A stretch of DNA of 64,000 nucleotides, from assembly GCA_011526045.1 (NCBI GenBank), contig WYBE01000067.1, forward strand, positions 62,001-126,000. Reading direction: 5' to 3'. Of the stretch, positions 42,265-50,985 are shown piece by piece; position 1 is the stretch's first letter; each line of letters opens with the position of its first letter. The translations under genes and the position numbers were made by a program. The notes beneath the pieces are model-generated. The model was not told where the DNA came from, did not search any database, and worked only from the letters and a program-made list of their open reading frames with translations. This DNA is from Nevskiales bacterium. GTDB lineage: Bacteria > Pseudomonadota > Gammaproteobacteria > Steroidobacterales > GCA-2729495.

Positions 42265-43254
42265 ATGGATTCATTCGCGGAGCGCCGCTTGCCTGACAAC
42301 GCCCTGCGCAGGGACTGGACCCTCGACGAAGTGGCCGGGATCGCCGGATTGCCGTTCAACGACCTGTTGTTCCGGGCGCACTGCCGGCACCGTGAGTTTT
42401 TCGATCCGAACCAGGTGCAGATCAGCACGCTGGTCAGCGTGAAGACCGGTGGCTGCCCCGAAGACTGCGCCTATTGTCCACAGAGCCTGCGCTACGACAC
42501 TGGCGTCGGGAGCGAGGACATGCTCGATGCGGATGATGTGCTGCAACGCGCCCGCAGCGCACAGGCCGGCGGCGCCACGCGTTTCTGCATGGGCGCCGCC
42601 TGGCGCAGCCCCAAGTCGCGCCCGCTCGAGCAGTTCGCCGCCATCATCCGCCAGGTCAGCGAACTCGGGCTCGAGACCTGCGCGACACTCGGGATGCTGA
42701 CGCCGGAGCAGGCGCGGCTGCTGAAAGACGCCGGCCTCGATTACTACAACCACAATCTCGACACCTCCGAGCGTCATTACCCGAAGATCGTCAGCACACG
42801 CCGCTACACGGACCGGCTCGATACCCTGCGTGCGGTGCGCGACGCCGGGCTGAAAGTCTGCTGCGGCGGCATCATCGGCCTCGGCGAAGAACTGCGTGAC
42901 CGGCTCGAGTTGCTGCACACGCTCGCCACACTGCCGGCGCACCCTGAAAGCGTGCCGATCAACCAGCTGGTCCAGGTGCCGGGCACTCCCCTGCACGGCG
43001 CAGCAACCGTAGACCCGCTGGATTTCGTGCGGATCATCGCCGTTGCTCGGATCCTCATGCCGGCGTCCCACATCCGGTTGTCGGCGGGTCGCACCGACAT
43101 GAGTGACGAGATGCAGGCCTTGTGCTTCTTTGCCGGCGCCAACTCCATTTTCTACGGGGAGCAGTTGCTCACCACCCCGAACCCGGCCACCGACCGCGAC
43201 CGCCTCCTGTTCGAGCGGCTCGGTCTGCGCGGCGAACCACGTGTCGCCTCGTAG
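42265..43254 (+). CDS. bioB: Biotin synthase
   Basis: A radical-SAM enzyme that inserts sulfur into dethiobiotin. The CxxxCxxC cluster motif is CPEDCAYC, and the protein carries the [2Fe-2S]-associated residues in [16 protein letters not shown] and [14 protein letters not shown], plus the late Arg in [11 protein letters not shown] place the start at the ATG at 42265 ([12 protein letters not shown]; 329 residues). The frame is open to a TTG at 42178, but this would overlap the likely promoter. bioC follows 54 bp later. bioF, bioA, bioD and bioH are not here, so the pathway genes are split. Confidence 0.96.
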   Translation: MDSFAERRLPDNALRRDWTLDEVAGIAGLPFNDLLFRAHCRHREFFDPNQVQISTLVSVKTGGCPEDCAYCPQSLRYDTGVGSEDMLDADDVLQRARSAQAGGATRFCMGAAWRSPKSRPLEQFAAIIRQVSELGLETCATLGMLTPEQARLLKDAGLDYYNHNLDTSERHYPKIVSTRRYTDRLDTLRAVRDAGLKVCCGGIIGLGEELRDRLELLHTLATLPAHPESVPINQLVQVPGTPLHGAATVDPLDFVRIIAVARILMPASHIRLSAGRTDMSDEMQALCFFAGANSIFYGEQLLTTPNPATDRDRLLFERLGLRGEPRVAS

Positions 43255-43308
43255 CGGCATGCCGCACCCGAACGGCCGCAAGCGCACGCGGCCACAGGCG
43301 CCCTCGAC

Positions 43309-44157
43309 ATGCGCGGACCCGATCGGGCAGCGGTACTGAGAGCCTTCCACCGGGCGGCTCCGACCTACGCCAGCAAGGATTTCCTGCACGCCGAGATCCG
43401 CGCCCGGCTGCTCGAGCGCCTCGACCCGGTCCGACTCGAGCCGCACACGGTGCTCGATCTTGGCGCTGGACCGCCCGCCGCCAGCGGCGCATTCGCAGCG
43501 CGATTCCCGGGCTCGCACCTGATCGCGATCGACGCGGTGCCCGCCATGCTGGGTGCCGCGCCGCAGGGCTGGAGCAGGCTATGTGCCGATGCGGCGCTCC
43601 TGCCGCTGCCGGACGCCTGCGCGGACGTCGCGGTGGCAAACATGCTGCTGCCGTGGTGCGCTGACCCGCTGGCCGTGCTGGCCGAGGCGCGGCGCGTGTT
43701 GCGGTACCCGGGGTTGTTTGCGTTCGCGACGCTTGGCCCGGACAGCCTGCAGGAACTGCGCACGGCGTGGTCGCGGGTGGACAGCCACAGCCATACGCAC
43801 AGTTTTATCGACATGCATGATCTCGGCGACGCACTCATCCACGCCGGATTCGCCGAGCCCGTGCTCGACATCGAGAAATTGACCATTACCTATCGCGGAC
43901 TGGATCGGCTGGTGGCCGACCTGCGCGATGTGGGCGCAACGGATCTGAGCGAGGGACGCCGGCGCACCCTGACCGGGGCGGGACGCTGGAGCGCCATGAC
44001 GCAGGCTTATGACCGGTTGCGCGACGAGACCGGAACCTTGCCGGTCACGGTCGAGGTGGTGTTCGGCCAGGCGTGGACGGGCGAACGGATGGCGAACCTT
44101 CGCGATCCAACCGGAGGCATTGCGGTCCCGCTCGGGCAAATCATGCGACGGCGCTGA
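43309..44157 (+). CDS. bioC: Malonyl-ACP O-methyltransferase BioC
   Basis: A 282-residue SAM-dependent methyltransferase that methylates malonyl-ACP to start pimelate synthesis for biotin. It begins AVLRAFHRAAPTYASKDFLHAEIRARLLERL, the BioC pattern. The SAM motif is VLDLGAGPPAASGAFAARFPG, with Pro-Pro in place of the usual T/CG. LRYPGLFAFATLGPDSLQELR and SFIDMHDLGDALIHAGFAEPV follow. It is cotranscribed with bioB. Confidence 0.94.
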   Translation: MRGPDRAAVLRAFHRAAPTYASKDFLHAEIRARLLERLDPVRLEPHTVLDLGAGPPAASGAFAARFPGSHLIAIDAVPAMLGAAPQGWSRLCADAALLPLPDACADVAVANMLLPWCADPLAVLAEARRVLRYPGLFAFATLGPDSLQELRTAWSRVDSHSHTHSFIDMHDLGDALIHAGFAEPVLDIEKLTITYRGLDRLVADLRDVGATDLSEGRRRTLTGAGRWSAMTQAYDRLRDETGTLPVTVEVVFGQAWTGERMANLRDPTGGIAVPLGQIMRRR

Positions 44158-44237
44158 GCGACGCGTTCGAGGCGCGAACAAGCCACGATTGCGCCACCAG
44201 TGCTCATCCATTACCATTTCTCCCGCTTGCGGAAGGG

Positions 44238-44762
44238 GTGCCTCCGATCAGGGCAGGGCACGACAAGAATGCGAGCCGGCGGCCGGTGCACCTGTTTGAA
44301 CTCAGTCCGAATTGTTCCCTGACGCCCGGCACGGCGACCCTCTTCTACCTGTCGATCCTGGCCGTGACGCTCGTCGTGGCGGGTGCCTTTGCAGTCGCCG
44401 GTTTCTGGCCCGTCCTGCTGTTCGCGGGGCTGGAACTGCTCGGGCTCGCCGCAGCGCTGCACGCGAGCCTGCGCCGCGGTCGCAATCGCGAGTTCATCCG
44501 TATCGATGAACGCGACGTGGTCGTGAATCGATGCGCCGGACGGCGGCGAGCGGAGTATCGCTTCGCCAGGCCCTGGGCACGGGTGCAGCTGCAGGCGGCT
44601 CCGGCGTCGAACTGGCCGAGTCGTCTGCTGATCGGCCCGGTGGGTCGCGCGGTCGAAGTGGGCGCCTTCCTCACCGAGAGCGAGCGGCGGCGCCTGAACA
44701 CGCGGCTGGCGCAGCTGCTGCCGCCTGCGCCGGGCGCTCTTCGCAGAATTGTAGAAACGTAG
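44238..44762 (+). CDS. DUF2244 membrane protein upstream of ctaC
   Basis: An inner-membrane DUF2244 protein of about 174 residues. The core reads LFELSPNCSLTPGTATLFYLSILAVTLVVAGAFAVAGFWPVLLFAGLELLGLAAALHASLRRG, two membrane helices with the typical LxPNxSLxxxxxxxFY pattern. The C-terminal domain is cytoplasmic (FIRIDERDVVVNR, ARVQLQ, GRAVEVGAFLTESERRRL). DUF2244 genes commonly precede ctaC in proteobacteria and may serve oxidase assembly; this is context, not proof. The GTG at 44238 has GGAAGG close upstream, and GTG 44286 (VHLFELSPN) is an equally plausible start. The longer frame to 44073 overlaps bioC. Confidence 0.85.
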   Translation: MPPIRAGHDKNASRRPVHLFELSPNCSLTPGTATLFYLSILAVTLVVAGAFAVAGFWPVLLFAGLELLGLAAALHASLRRGRNREFIRIDERDVVVNRCAGRRRAEYRFARPWARVQLQAAPASNWPSRLLIGPVGRAVEVGAFLTESERRRLNTRLAQLLPPAPGALRRIVET

Positions 44763-44794
44763 TTCGGACCGCGAAATTTTCAGGAATATTGCCG

Positions 44795-45646
44795 ATGTCA
44801 TTGCTGCGATCGCTGTCAGGCCGGATTCTCGCCACCGTTGTTTCGCTGCTGGGAATGTCCGCAGCCCATGCCGACTGGCAGCTCAACCTGCCACCCGGCG
44901 TAACGGAAATCAGCCGGCGCATCTACGACCTGCACATGCTGGTCCTGTGGGTGTGTGTCGTCATCGGAGTGCTGGTCTTCGGTGTGATGATCTACGCCAT
45001 GGTGGCCTTCCGTAAGAAGGATGGCGTGAAGCCGGCCACCTGGGACCACAGCACCACCGCCGAGATCATCTGGACCGTGATTCCGGTCATGGTCCTCGTC
45101 GCTCTGGCGATTCCGGCAGCCCGCACGCTCGTGTTCATCGAAGACACCCGTGGCGCGCAGATGAACATCAAGATCACGGGATACCAGTGGAAGTGGAACT
45201 ACGAGTATCTCGACGAGGGCGTGAGCTTCTTCAGTAGCCTCGCCCGCACCAGCAACGTGGCACGACAGAAGGATTCGGGCATCGATCCGGCCAGTGTCGA
45301 GAACTACCTGCTCGAGGTCGACCGGCCGCTGGTGCTGCCGGCCGGAGTGAAGATCCGCTATCTGCTCACCTCCAACGACGTGAATCACGCCTGGTGGGTG
45401 CTGGATTTCGGCATCAAGCGCGATGCCATTCCCGGATACATCAACGAGGGCTGGTTCCAGGTCGACGAGCCCGGTGTCTACCGCGGCCAGTGCGCCGAGC
45501 TCTGCGGCAAGGATCATGGCTTCATGCCGATCGTGGTCGAGGTCCTGCCGAAGGCAGAGTTCGACGCCTGGCTCGCCGCGCAGCAAGCCGACGCCGCGCC
45601 CGCAGTCGCCGCCACGGCTTCTGCGGCCGTGAACGGACCGCAGTAA
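44795..45646 (+). CDS. ctaC: Cytochrome c oxidase subunit II
   Basis: A 283-residue subunit carrying the CuA electron-entry centre. The signal peptide ends near AHADWQ. Two membrane helices follow (about residues 45-70 and 90-110), then the cupredoxin domain with GYQWKWNYEY. The CuA ligands are CAELCGKDHGFM (two Cys, Glu, His, Met), with the first His in NDVNHAWW. No C-terminal haem c domain is present, so this is a plain aa3-type oxidase subunit. The start at 44795 follows an A/T-rich stretch; the longer frame overlaps the DUF2244 gene. Confidence 0.97.
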   Translation: MSLLRSLSGRILATVVSLLGMSAAHADWQLNLPPGVTEISRRIYDLHMLVLWVCVVIGVLVFGVMIYAMVAFRKKDGVKPATWDHSTTAEIIWTVIPVMVLVALAIPAARTLVFIEDTRGAQMNIKITGYQWKWNYEYLDEGVSFFSSLARTSNVARQKDSGIDPASVENYLLEVDRPLVLPAGVKIRYLLTSNDVNHAWWVLDFGIKRDAIPGYINEGWFQVDEPGVYRGQCAELCGKDHGFMPIVVEVLPKAEFDAWLAAQQADAAPAVAATASAAVNGPQ

Positions 45647-45714
45647 GGACACCCCGGCTACCAACGGGAAATTCAGCGACGGCCGCGAGGCCGCGCCAGG
45701 ACGGGAGCATACGC

Positions 45715-47298
45715 ATGAGCGCCACCACCGAGCACGCACACGATCATGACCACGACCATGGCCCCGCCCGCGGCCTGATGCGCTGGATCACGACCACGAA
45801 CCACAAAGACATCGGGACGATGTACCTCGTGTTCGCGCTGACGATGCTGTTCGTCGGCGGCCTCATGGCGCTCATCGTCCGCGCCGAACTGTTCCAGCCG
45901 GGAATCCAGTTCGTGAACCCGGCCTTCTTCAACCAGATGACCACGACTCACGCGCTCGTCATGCTGTTCGGCATGATCATGCCGGCATTCGCAGGCTTCG
46001 CGAACTGGATGATCCCGATGATGATCGGCGCTCCCGACATGGCTCTGCCGCGCCTGAACAACTGGTCGTTCTGGCTGCTGCCGTTCGCGGCCACGATGCT
46101 GCTTTCGACACTGTTCATGCCGGGTGGCGGCCCGGCGGCCGGCTGGACGATGTACCCGCCGTTGTCGCTGCAGGGCGGTGACTCCTTCCCGTTCACCATT
46201 TTCGCCGTCCACCTGCTCGGCATCTCCTCGATCATGGCGTCGATCAACATCATCGTCACGATCCTGAACATGCGTGCGCCCGGGATGACGCTCCTGAAGA
46301 TGCCGCTGTTCGTGTGGACCTGGCTGATCACCGCCTATCTGCTGATCGGCGTCATGCCGGTGCTCGCCGGCGGGGTCACCATGCTGCTGACCGACCAGTT
46401 CTTCGGCACCAGCTTCTTCCAGGCCGCCGGTGGCGGTGATCCGGTGCTCTTCCAGCACATCTTCTGGTTCTTCGGCCACCCCGAGGTCTACATCATCATC
46501 CTGCCGGCCTTCGGCATCGTCTCGCACATCATCCCGACGTTCTCGCGCAAGCCGCTGTTCGGCCACGAGTCCATGGTGTTTGCGACCGCCAGCATCGGCT
46601 TTCTGTCGTTCATCGTCTGGGCACACCACATGTTCACGGTCGGCATGCCGCTCGCCGGTACGCTGTTCTTCATGATGTCGACCATGCTGATCGCCGTGCC
46701 GACCGGCGTGAAGATCTTCAACTGGACTGCCACGATGTGGCGGGGCTCGATCAGCTTCGAGACACCGATGCTGTTCGCGGTCGGGTTCCTCTTCATGTTC
46801 AGCATCGGCGGCTTCTCGGGCCTGATGATGGCGCTGGCCCCGGTGGACTTTCAGTATCACGACACCTATTTCATCGTGGCGCACTTCCACTACGTCATGG
46901 TGCCCGGCGCGCTGTTCGCGGCGCTCGGCGGCGCCTACTACTGGCTGCCGAAGTGGACTGGCCACATGTACGACGAGAAGCTCGGCAAGGTGCATTTCTG
47001 GCTGTCCACCATTTTCGTGAACCTGCTGTTCTTCCCGCAGCATTTCCTCGGGCTCGCCGGGATGCCGCGACGCATCCCCGACTACGCGACGCAGTTTGCC
47101 GACTGGAACATGTGGTCCAGCGTGGGCGCCTTCGGCTTCGGGTTCTCGCAACTGCTGTTCGTGTACATCGTCATCAAATGCGTGCGTGGTGGCGAGAAGG
47201 CTTCGGCGAAGGTGTGGGACCGGCCGTTCGGGCTGGAGTGGACCGTGCCCTCGCCGGCGCCCTACCACACCTTCGAGAAGGCACCGGAGATCAAATGA
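45715..47298 (+). CDS. ctaD: Cytochrome c oxidase subunit I
   Basis: A 527-residue catalytic subunit with low-spin haem a and the haem a3-CuB centre. The His-rich N-terminus (EHAHDHDHDHG) precedes RWITTTNHKDIGTMYLVF. The CuB/haem ligands are visible in FWFFGHPEVYIIILPAFG (the His-Tyr pair of the D/K-channel type) and AHHMFTVG, and HFHYVMVPG carries the haem a/a3 histidines. The E in GHPEVY marks an A-type haem-copper oxidase. A GGGAG ribosome site precedes the ATG at 45715. It overlaps the next small gene by 4 bp. Confidence 0.98.
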   Translation: MSATTEHAHDHDHDHGPARGLMRWITTTNHKDIGTMYLVFALTMLFVGGLMALIVRAELFQPGIQFVNPAFFNQMTTTHALVMLFGMIMPAFAGFANWMIPMMIGAPDMALPRLNNWSFWLLPFAATMLLSTLFMPGGGPAAGWTMYPPLSLQGGDSFPFTIFAVHLLGISSIMASINIIVTILNMRAPGMTLLKMPLFVWTWLITAYLLIGVMPVLAGGVTMLLTDQFFGTSFFQAAGGGDPVLFQHIFWFFGHPEVYIIILPAFGIVSHIIPTFSRKPLFGHESMVFATASIGFLSFIVWAHHMFTVGMPLAGTLFFMMSTMLIAVPTGVKIFNWTATMWRGSISFETPMLFAVGFLFMFSIGGFSGLMMALAPVDFQYHDTYFIVAHFHYVMVPGALFAALGGAYYWLPKWTGHMYDEKLGKVHFWLSTIFVNLLFFPQHFLGLAGMPRRIPDYATQFADWNMWSSVGAFGFGFSQLLFVYIVIKCVRGGEKASAKVWDRPFGLEWTVPSPAPYHTFEKAPEIK

Positions 47299-47414
47299 AC
47301 GCGCAGGAACGCCTGCAGCGCCGGGTCCGGCGCAACGCCCTGCTGCTCGCGCTGCTCGCGCTCGCGGTCTACGCCAGCTACTTCCTCGTACAGGCTCTGC
47401 GCCTGGCCGCCTGA
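47295..47414 (+). CDS. Small single-TM cytochrome oxidase assembly-like protein
   Basis: A 39-residue protein, MNAQERLQRRVRRN followed by one hydrophobic helix (ALLLALLALAVYASYFLVQAL). Its ATG overlaps the ctaD stop (ATGA), and it ends 3 bp before ctaG. Tiny one-helix proteins in exactly this slot are annotated as cytochrome oxidase small assembly proteins in other proteobacteria. I assign it by position, coupling and topology. The basic N-terminus suggests N-in orientation. Confidence 0.75.
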   Translation: MNAQERLQRRVRRNALLLALLALAVYASYFLVQALRLAA

Positions 47415-47417
47415 CCC

Positions 47418-47990
47418 GTGACCGGTTCCGTCCCAACCCGTCGCAGCAACCGCAGTCTGACCTTGCGGCTGGCGGCGCTCGCGGTGGCGATGTTCGGTTT
47501 CGGCTTCCTGCTGGTACCGATGTACGGGCTGCTCTGTGATCTCACCGGAATCGGCGGGCGCACGGCCGACACCGCCGCAGCGATGCCGGTGGCGGTGGCC
47601 GAAGACCGGGTGGTGATCGTCGACTTCGTGGCGAGCGTCAACGAGTCCGCGCCGTGGGAGTTTCGCCCGGAGGTGGCCAAGCTCGAAGCCCGGCCCGGGA
47701 AGCTGTACGTCGCGAAATTCTTCGCCCGTAATGTGACCGACCAGCCGCTCACCGGCCAGGCCATCCCGAGCGTTGCGCCCGGACAGGGAGCGAAGTACCT
47801 CAAGAAGACCGACTGCTTCTGCTTCCGCACGCAGCCGTTCGGACCGTCGGAGAGCCGGGAACTGACCGTGCAGTTCTATCTCGATCCGGCCCTGCCCGAG
47901 TACGTGGATCGCCTGACCCTCTCATACACGATGTTCGTCATGCCGGCCGCCGAGACGTCGGTCGCCGCGGCGGCAACAGATAGCACCTGA
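47418..47990 (+). CDS. ctaG: Cytochrome c oxidase assembly protein CtaG/Cox11
   Basis: A 190-residue copper chaperone that delivers copper to CuB of subunit I. It is anchored by one N-terminal helix (LRLAALAVAMFGFGFLLVPMYGLLCDLTGIGG), whose VPMYxLxC is a Cox11 hallmark. The periplasmic domain carries the copper-binding CFCF (KKTDCFCFRTQPF) and ends with LSYTMFV. The start is a GTG at 47418. It lies between the small TM gene and ctaE. Confidence 0.96.
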   Translation: MTGSVPTRRSNRSLTLRLAALAVAMFGFGFLLVPMYGLLCDLTGIGGRTADTAAAMPVAVAEDRVVIVDFVASVNESAPWEFRPEVAKLEARPGKLYVAKFFARNVTDQPLTGQAIPSVAPGQGAKYLKKTDCFCFRTQPFGPSESRELTVQFYLDPALPEYVDRLTLSYTMFVMPAAETSVAAAATDST

Positions 47991-48003
47991 AGGAAACATT
48001 GCC

Positions 48004-48873
48004 ATGGTCGTTCATGCCCAGGACAAGTACTACATCCCGCACGGCACCCACTGGCCGATCCTGGGATCGATCGCGCTGTTTCTCCTGCTCGGCGGGTTCT
48101 CCGTCTGGCTGAACGAGACACCCATCGGCGGGTGGGTGATGATCGGCGGCGTCCTGCTGCTCTTCTACATGATGTTCCGCTGGTTCGGCCAGGTCATCGA
48201 CGAGAGCGTAAGCGGGCAATACAACCTGCAGGTGGACCGTTCATTCCGCATGGGCATGGGCTGGTTCATCTTCTCCGAGGTGATGTTCTTCGCCGTATTC
48301 TTCAGCGCGCTGTTCTACGCCCGGGTGTTTTCGCTGCCCTGGCTCGGCGGCCAGGGTTCGGACGTGTGGACAAACCTGCTGCTGTGGCCAAGCTTCGAGA
48401 ACGAATGGCCGTCAAACGGCCCGGCAAATATCGGCGGTCACTTCGATTCGATGCCCGCCTGGGGCATCCCAGCGCTCAACACCGCCATCCTGCTCACCAG
48501 CGGCGTGACCATCACGCTGGCCCACCACGCCCTGCGGGCGGGTCAGCGCGGCAAGCTGTCGATGTTCCTGATGCAGACTTTCCTGCTCGGTTTCATCTTC
48601 ATCGGCTTCCAGGCCTACGAATACATGCACGCCTTCAATGAGCTCAACCTCACCCTGGGAAGCGGCATCTACGGCACCACGTTCTTTATGCTGACCGGCT
48701 TTCACGGGCTGCACGTCACCATCGGCGCCATCATGCTGGTCGTGATCTGGCTGCGCTGCCTGCGCGGCCACTTCACCCCCGACCGGCACTTCGCCTTCGA
48801 GGCAGTCGCGTGGTACTGGCACTTTGTGGACGTGGTCTGGCTGGGACTGTTCATCTTCGTGTACTGGCTGTAG
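48004..48873 (+). CDS. ctaE: Cytochrome c oxidase subunit III
   Basis: A 289-residue seven-helix subunit without redox centres that stabilises subunit I and proton uptake. Family sequence includes FRMGMGWFIFSEVMFFAVFFSALFYAR, GVTITLAHHALRAGQRGK, GFIFIGFQAYEY and FFMLTGFHGLHVTIGAIML, ending FEAVAWYWHFVDVVWLGLFIFVYWL. It closes the structural part of the oxidase operon; an unrelated gene follows before surf1. Confidence 0.97.
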   Translation: MVVHAQDKYYIPHGTHWPILGSIALFLLLGGFSVWLNETPIGGWVMIGGVLLLFYMMFRWFGQVIDESVSGQYNLQVDRSFRMGMGWFIFSEVMFFAVFFSALFYARVFSLPWLGGQGSDVWTNLLLWPSFENEWPSNGPANIGGHFDSMPAWGIPALNTAILLTSGVTITLAHHALRAGQRGKLSMFLMQTFLLGFIFIGFQAYEYMHAFNELNLTLGSGIYGTTFFMLTGFHGLHVTIGAIMLVVIWLRCLRGHFTPDRHFAFEAVAWYWHFVDVVWLGLFIFVYWL

Positions 48874-48884
48874 GCGGGCCGCCT

Positions 48885-48914
48885 CCCCGCGGGCCACCAC
48901 CGCGCGGGATCAAC
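48885..48914. repeat. Dispersed 30-bp repeat shared with 12088-12117
   Basis: A 30-bp segment containing CACCGCGCGGGATCAAC lies directly after ctaE. The same segment, inverted and with two differences, lies upstream of dgt. Both copies are intergenic. It may be part of a short dispersed repeat family. Confidence 0.6.
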
Positions 48915-49040
48915 GCAACAGCTTCGCCGCCGTCCCCGCGGAGCGGCAATGAACCAATTGTGAGCCCATCGTCACGGTGCCAGACCGCATCGAGGCTACT
49001 ATTGCCGGTGGATCAGCGGCCAATCGGAGCGACGGGGCGG

Positions 49041-50687
49041 ATGACGGCGGTGCCTGACAACATGCCGCGACCGGCAGAGGGCCGGCCCGTGCTCGGCGCC
49101 CTCAACGACGCGCAGTTCTTCGCGGTCGAGCGCGACGGCGCCAGATTCGTCACCCGTGGCTCGCCGCAGGTGTTCATCGGCCACCGCGTGCCTGCAACGG
49201 GCGACGAGCGGCCGGACGGCGCCTATGTCGAGTGGCACTGGGACGGACGCCGCCTGCAGGTGCGCAACGACCGTTACGGGTTGATTCCCACCTACTACAC
49301 GATCCGCAACGATGGCTTCGCGATTTCCACCTCGATCGAACGACTGATCGCGATCGGCACACCGACCGAATTCGACGAGGATGGGCTGGCGGTGTTTCTC
49401 CGGCTCGGCACCTTCCTCGGCGACGACACACCCTTCAAATCGATCCGGGCGTTACCCCCGGCCACCGACTACGCCTGGGACGGGACACAGGAAGTCCCGC
49501 GCGGCGCGATTCGACTCGGCGTTGCCGCCGGAAAGCTCGGCCACGAGGAAGCCTGCCGGCGCTACGGCGCATTGTTCCGCCGCGCTATCGAGCGCCGCGT
49601 AGCGCTGGCCGACGACTCGGCCGTCGCGCTGTCCGGCGGCATGGATTCCAGGCACATACTGCTGGAATTGTGCCGTGCGGAGCGCAAACCCCGCTTCGCC
49701 GTCACGGCCCGGGTGGTGCGTGGCGCGCACAGCCGTGACGTCGACCTGGCCGCCGAGGTCTGCACCGGCGCAAGCGTCCACCATGTCGTCGTCGACCAGG
49801 ACGAGCACTGGCTCGACCGCGAGTGCCTGAAGAACCGGCTGACCAGCCTCTGCACCATCGAGCACGGCTGGGGCTTGCCGGTGGGTGAGTTTCTGCGCAA
49901 CGAGGTGCGCACGGTGTTCGATGGCCTTGCAGGCGACGTGTACACCGACTGCCGCGGCATTGTCACCCGCGAGCGCCATGAAGCATTCATGGCCGGTCGA
50001 TTCGACGCACTCGCGGAGGATTTTCTTGGACCGCCCTCGGAACGCCTCGCCTACCTGGCAGCCGATCTCAGGCACCGGCTGTCGCGTGAACGCGCGATCC
50101 ACAGATTCGCCGCCGAGTGTGAGCGCTTCGCGGCGGCACCAAACCCGACGGCCGCCTTCTGGTTCTGGAACCGGACGCGGCGCACCGTATCGCTCCTGCC
50201 ATACGGCGTCTGGCAGCGCGGCGTGCACGTCGTCGCGCCGTTCCTGGACCACGACCTGTTCGACTTCATGGCCAGCCTGCCGGTGACGCTGGTCGGCGAC
50301 TACACCCTGCACGCGACCACGCTGCGTACCGAGTTTCCCCGGTACGCCCACATTCCGTTTTTCTCCCAGCCCAACCAGCCGCCCGCCGATGCCTGGAAAA
50401 GCCTGCGCCGGGCAGCGCGGGCGACACTCGTCTGGTTCATGGCGCATGGCGCATCCCGCAACGTTTCGCGCGGTTTCGTGCTGAGCCGGCTCGCCCGTGC
50501 GCAGGTGGACCGGCGCTATTGTGCGTCGATTGGCTGGTTGCCACCGCAGGTGCTCTACCTTGCGCAGCTCGGCCAGCTCGCGCGCGGTCAGCTGACGCCT
50601 GGTCTCGGCATGCAGCAATGGCTCGGCGTCGAAATGCTGTGTGCCGGCGCGAGCCTCCCGGCGCCCGGATCGCTGCCGATCGTGTAA
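49041..50687 (+). CDS. Asparagine synthase-like protein (no glutaminase Cys)
   Basis: A 548-residue member of the AsnB/beta-lactam synthetase group. The ATP-pyrophosphatase loop SGGMDS (residues about 198-203) is intact, and later FDGLAGDVYTD and APFLDHDLFDFMASLP match the synthetase domain. The N-terminal region resembles a class II glutamine amidotransferase (VRNDRYGLIPTYYT, FLGDDTPFKSIRALPPA) but lacks the N-terminal nucleophile Cys, so it should not release ammonia from glutamine. Such degenerate forms make amide bonds in secondary metabolism (for example lasso-peptide cyclases) or glycan modification. No precursor, protease or glycan genes are adjacent. The start at 49041 follows GACGGGGCGG; the frame is open to 48810 without homology. 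It interrupts the usual ctaE-surf1 order. Confidence 0.88.
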   Translation: MTAVPDNMPRPAEGRPVLGALNDAQFFAVERDGARFVTRGSPQVFIGHRVPATGDERPDGAYVEWHWDGRRLQVRNDRYGLIPTYYTIRNDGFAISTSIERLIAIGTPTEFDEDGLAVFLRLGTFLGDDTPFKSIRALPPATDYAWDGTQEVPRGAIRLGVAAGKLGHEEACRRYGALFRRAIERRVALADDSAVALSGGMDSRHILLELCRAERKPRFAVTARVVRGAHSRDVDLAAEVCTGASVHHVVVDQDEHWLDRECLKNRLTSLCTIEHGWGLPVGEFLRNEVRTVFDGLAGDVYTDCRGIVTRERHEAFMAGRFDALAEDFLGPPSERLAYLAADLRHRLSRERAIHRFAAECERFAAAPNPTAAFWFWNRTRRTVSLLPYGVWQRGVHVVAPFLDHDLFDFMASLPVTLVGDYTLHATTLRTEFPRYAHIPFFSQPNQPPADAWKSLRRAARATLVWFMAHGASRNVSRGFVLSRLARAQVDRRYCASIGWLPPQVLYLAQLGQLARGQLTPGLGMQQWLGVEMLCAGASLPAPGSLPIV

Positions 50688-50731
50688 GCCTGCGCCTGGA
50701 CTCGAACGACCAACAGGTTGATGCAGAACTG

Positions 50732-50935
50732 CTAACGCGGCGTGGCGTTCGGTTCGATCAGGCCTGCATACCAAGCCGCCATCAGCACCAGGAAAAGAAT
50801 CACGGACAGCACGATACGGATGGTCAGCGCCCGCAATACCCGTGACGAGCCATCCTTGTCGCGCATCAGGTAGAACAACGCCGACCCCAGGCTCGCCAGG
50901 ATGCCGAGGAGGACGAGCACGATGAGGAACTTCAT
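50732..50935 (-). CDS. DUF2909 twin-transmembrane protein
   Basis: A 67-residue protein with two membrane helices (MKFLIVLVLLGILASLGSALFYLM and ALTIRIVLSVILFLVLMAAWYAGLI) joined by the short polar loop RDKDGSSRVLR. This is the DUF2909 pattern, found between ctaE and surf1 and antisense to them in many gammaproteobacteria. The start at the second Met (50935) removes a four-residue extension. The function is unknown; location suggests a role in oxidase biogenesis. Confidence 0.88.
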   Translation of the reverse strand: MKFLIVLVLLGILASLGSALFYLMRDKDGSSRVLRALTIRIVLSVILFLVLMAAWYAGLIEPNATPR

Positions 50936-50985
50936 CGCCGGCATTCTGCCTGATCCCGCCAGTCTTGCGGCACAATGCGCCGCTG

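Noticed and set aside
43309-44157. Generic class I methyltransferase instead of BioC
   Set aside because: The N-terminal FxxAAxTYxxxxxLxxxI pattern and immediate bioB neighbour favour BioC despite the altered SAM-motif residues.
45673-47436. 587-codon minus-strand frame opposite ctaD
   Set aside because: Shadow of cytochrome oxidase subunit I; the translation is His/Glu/Arg-rich without domains.
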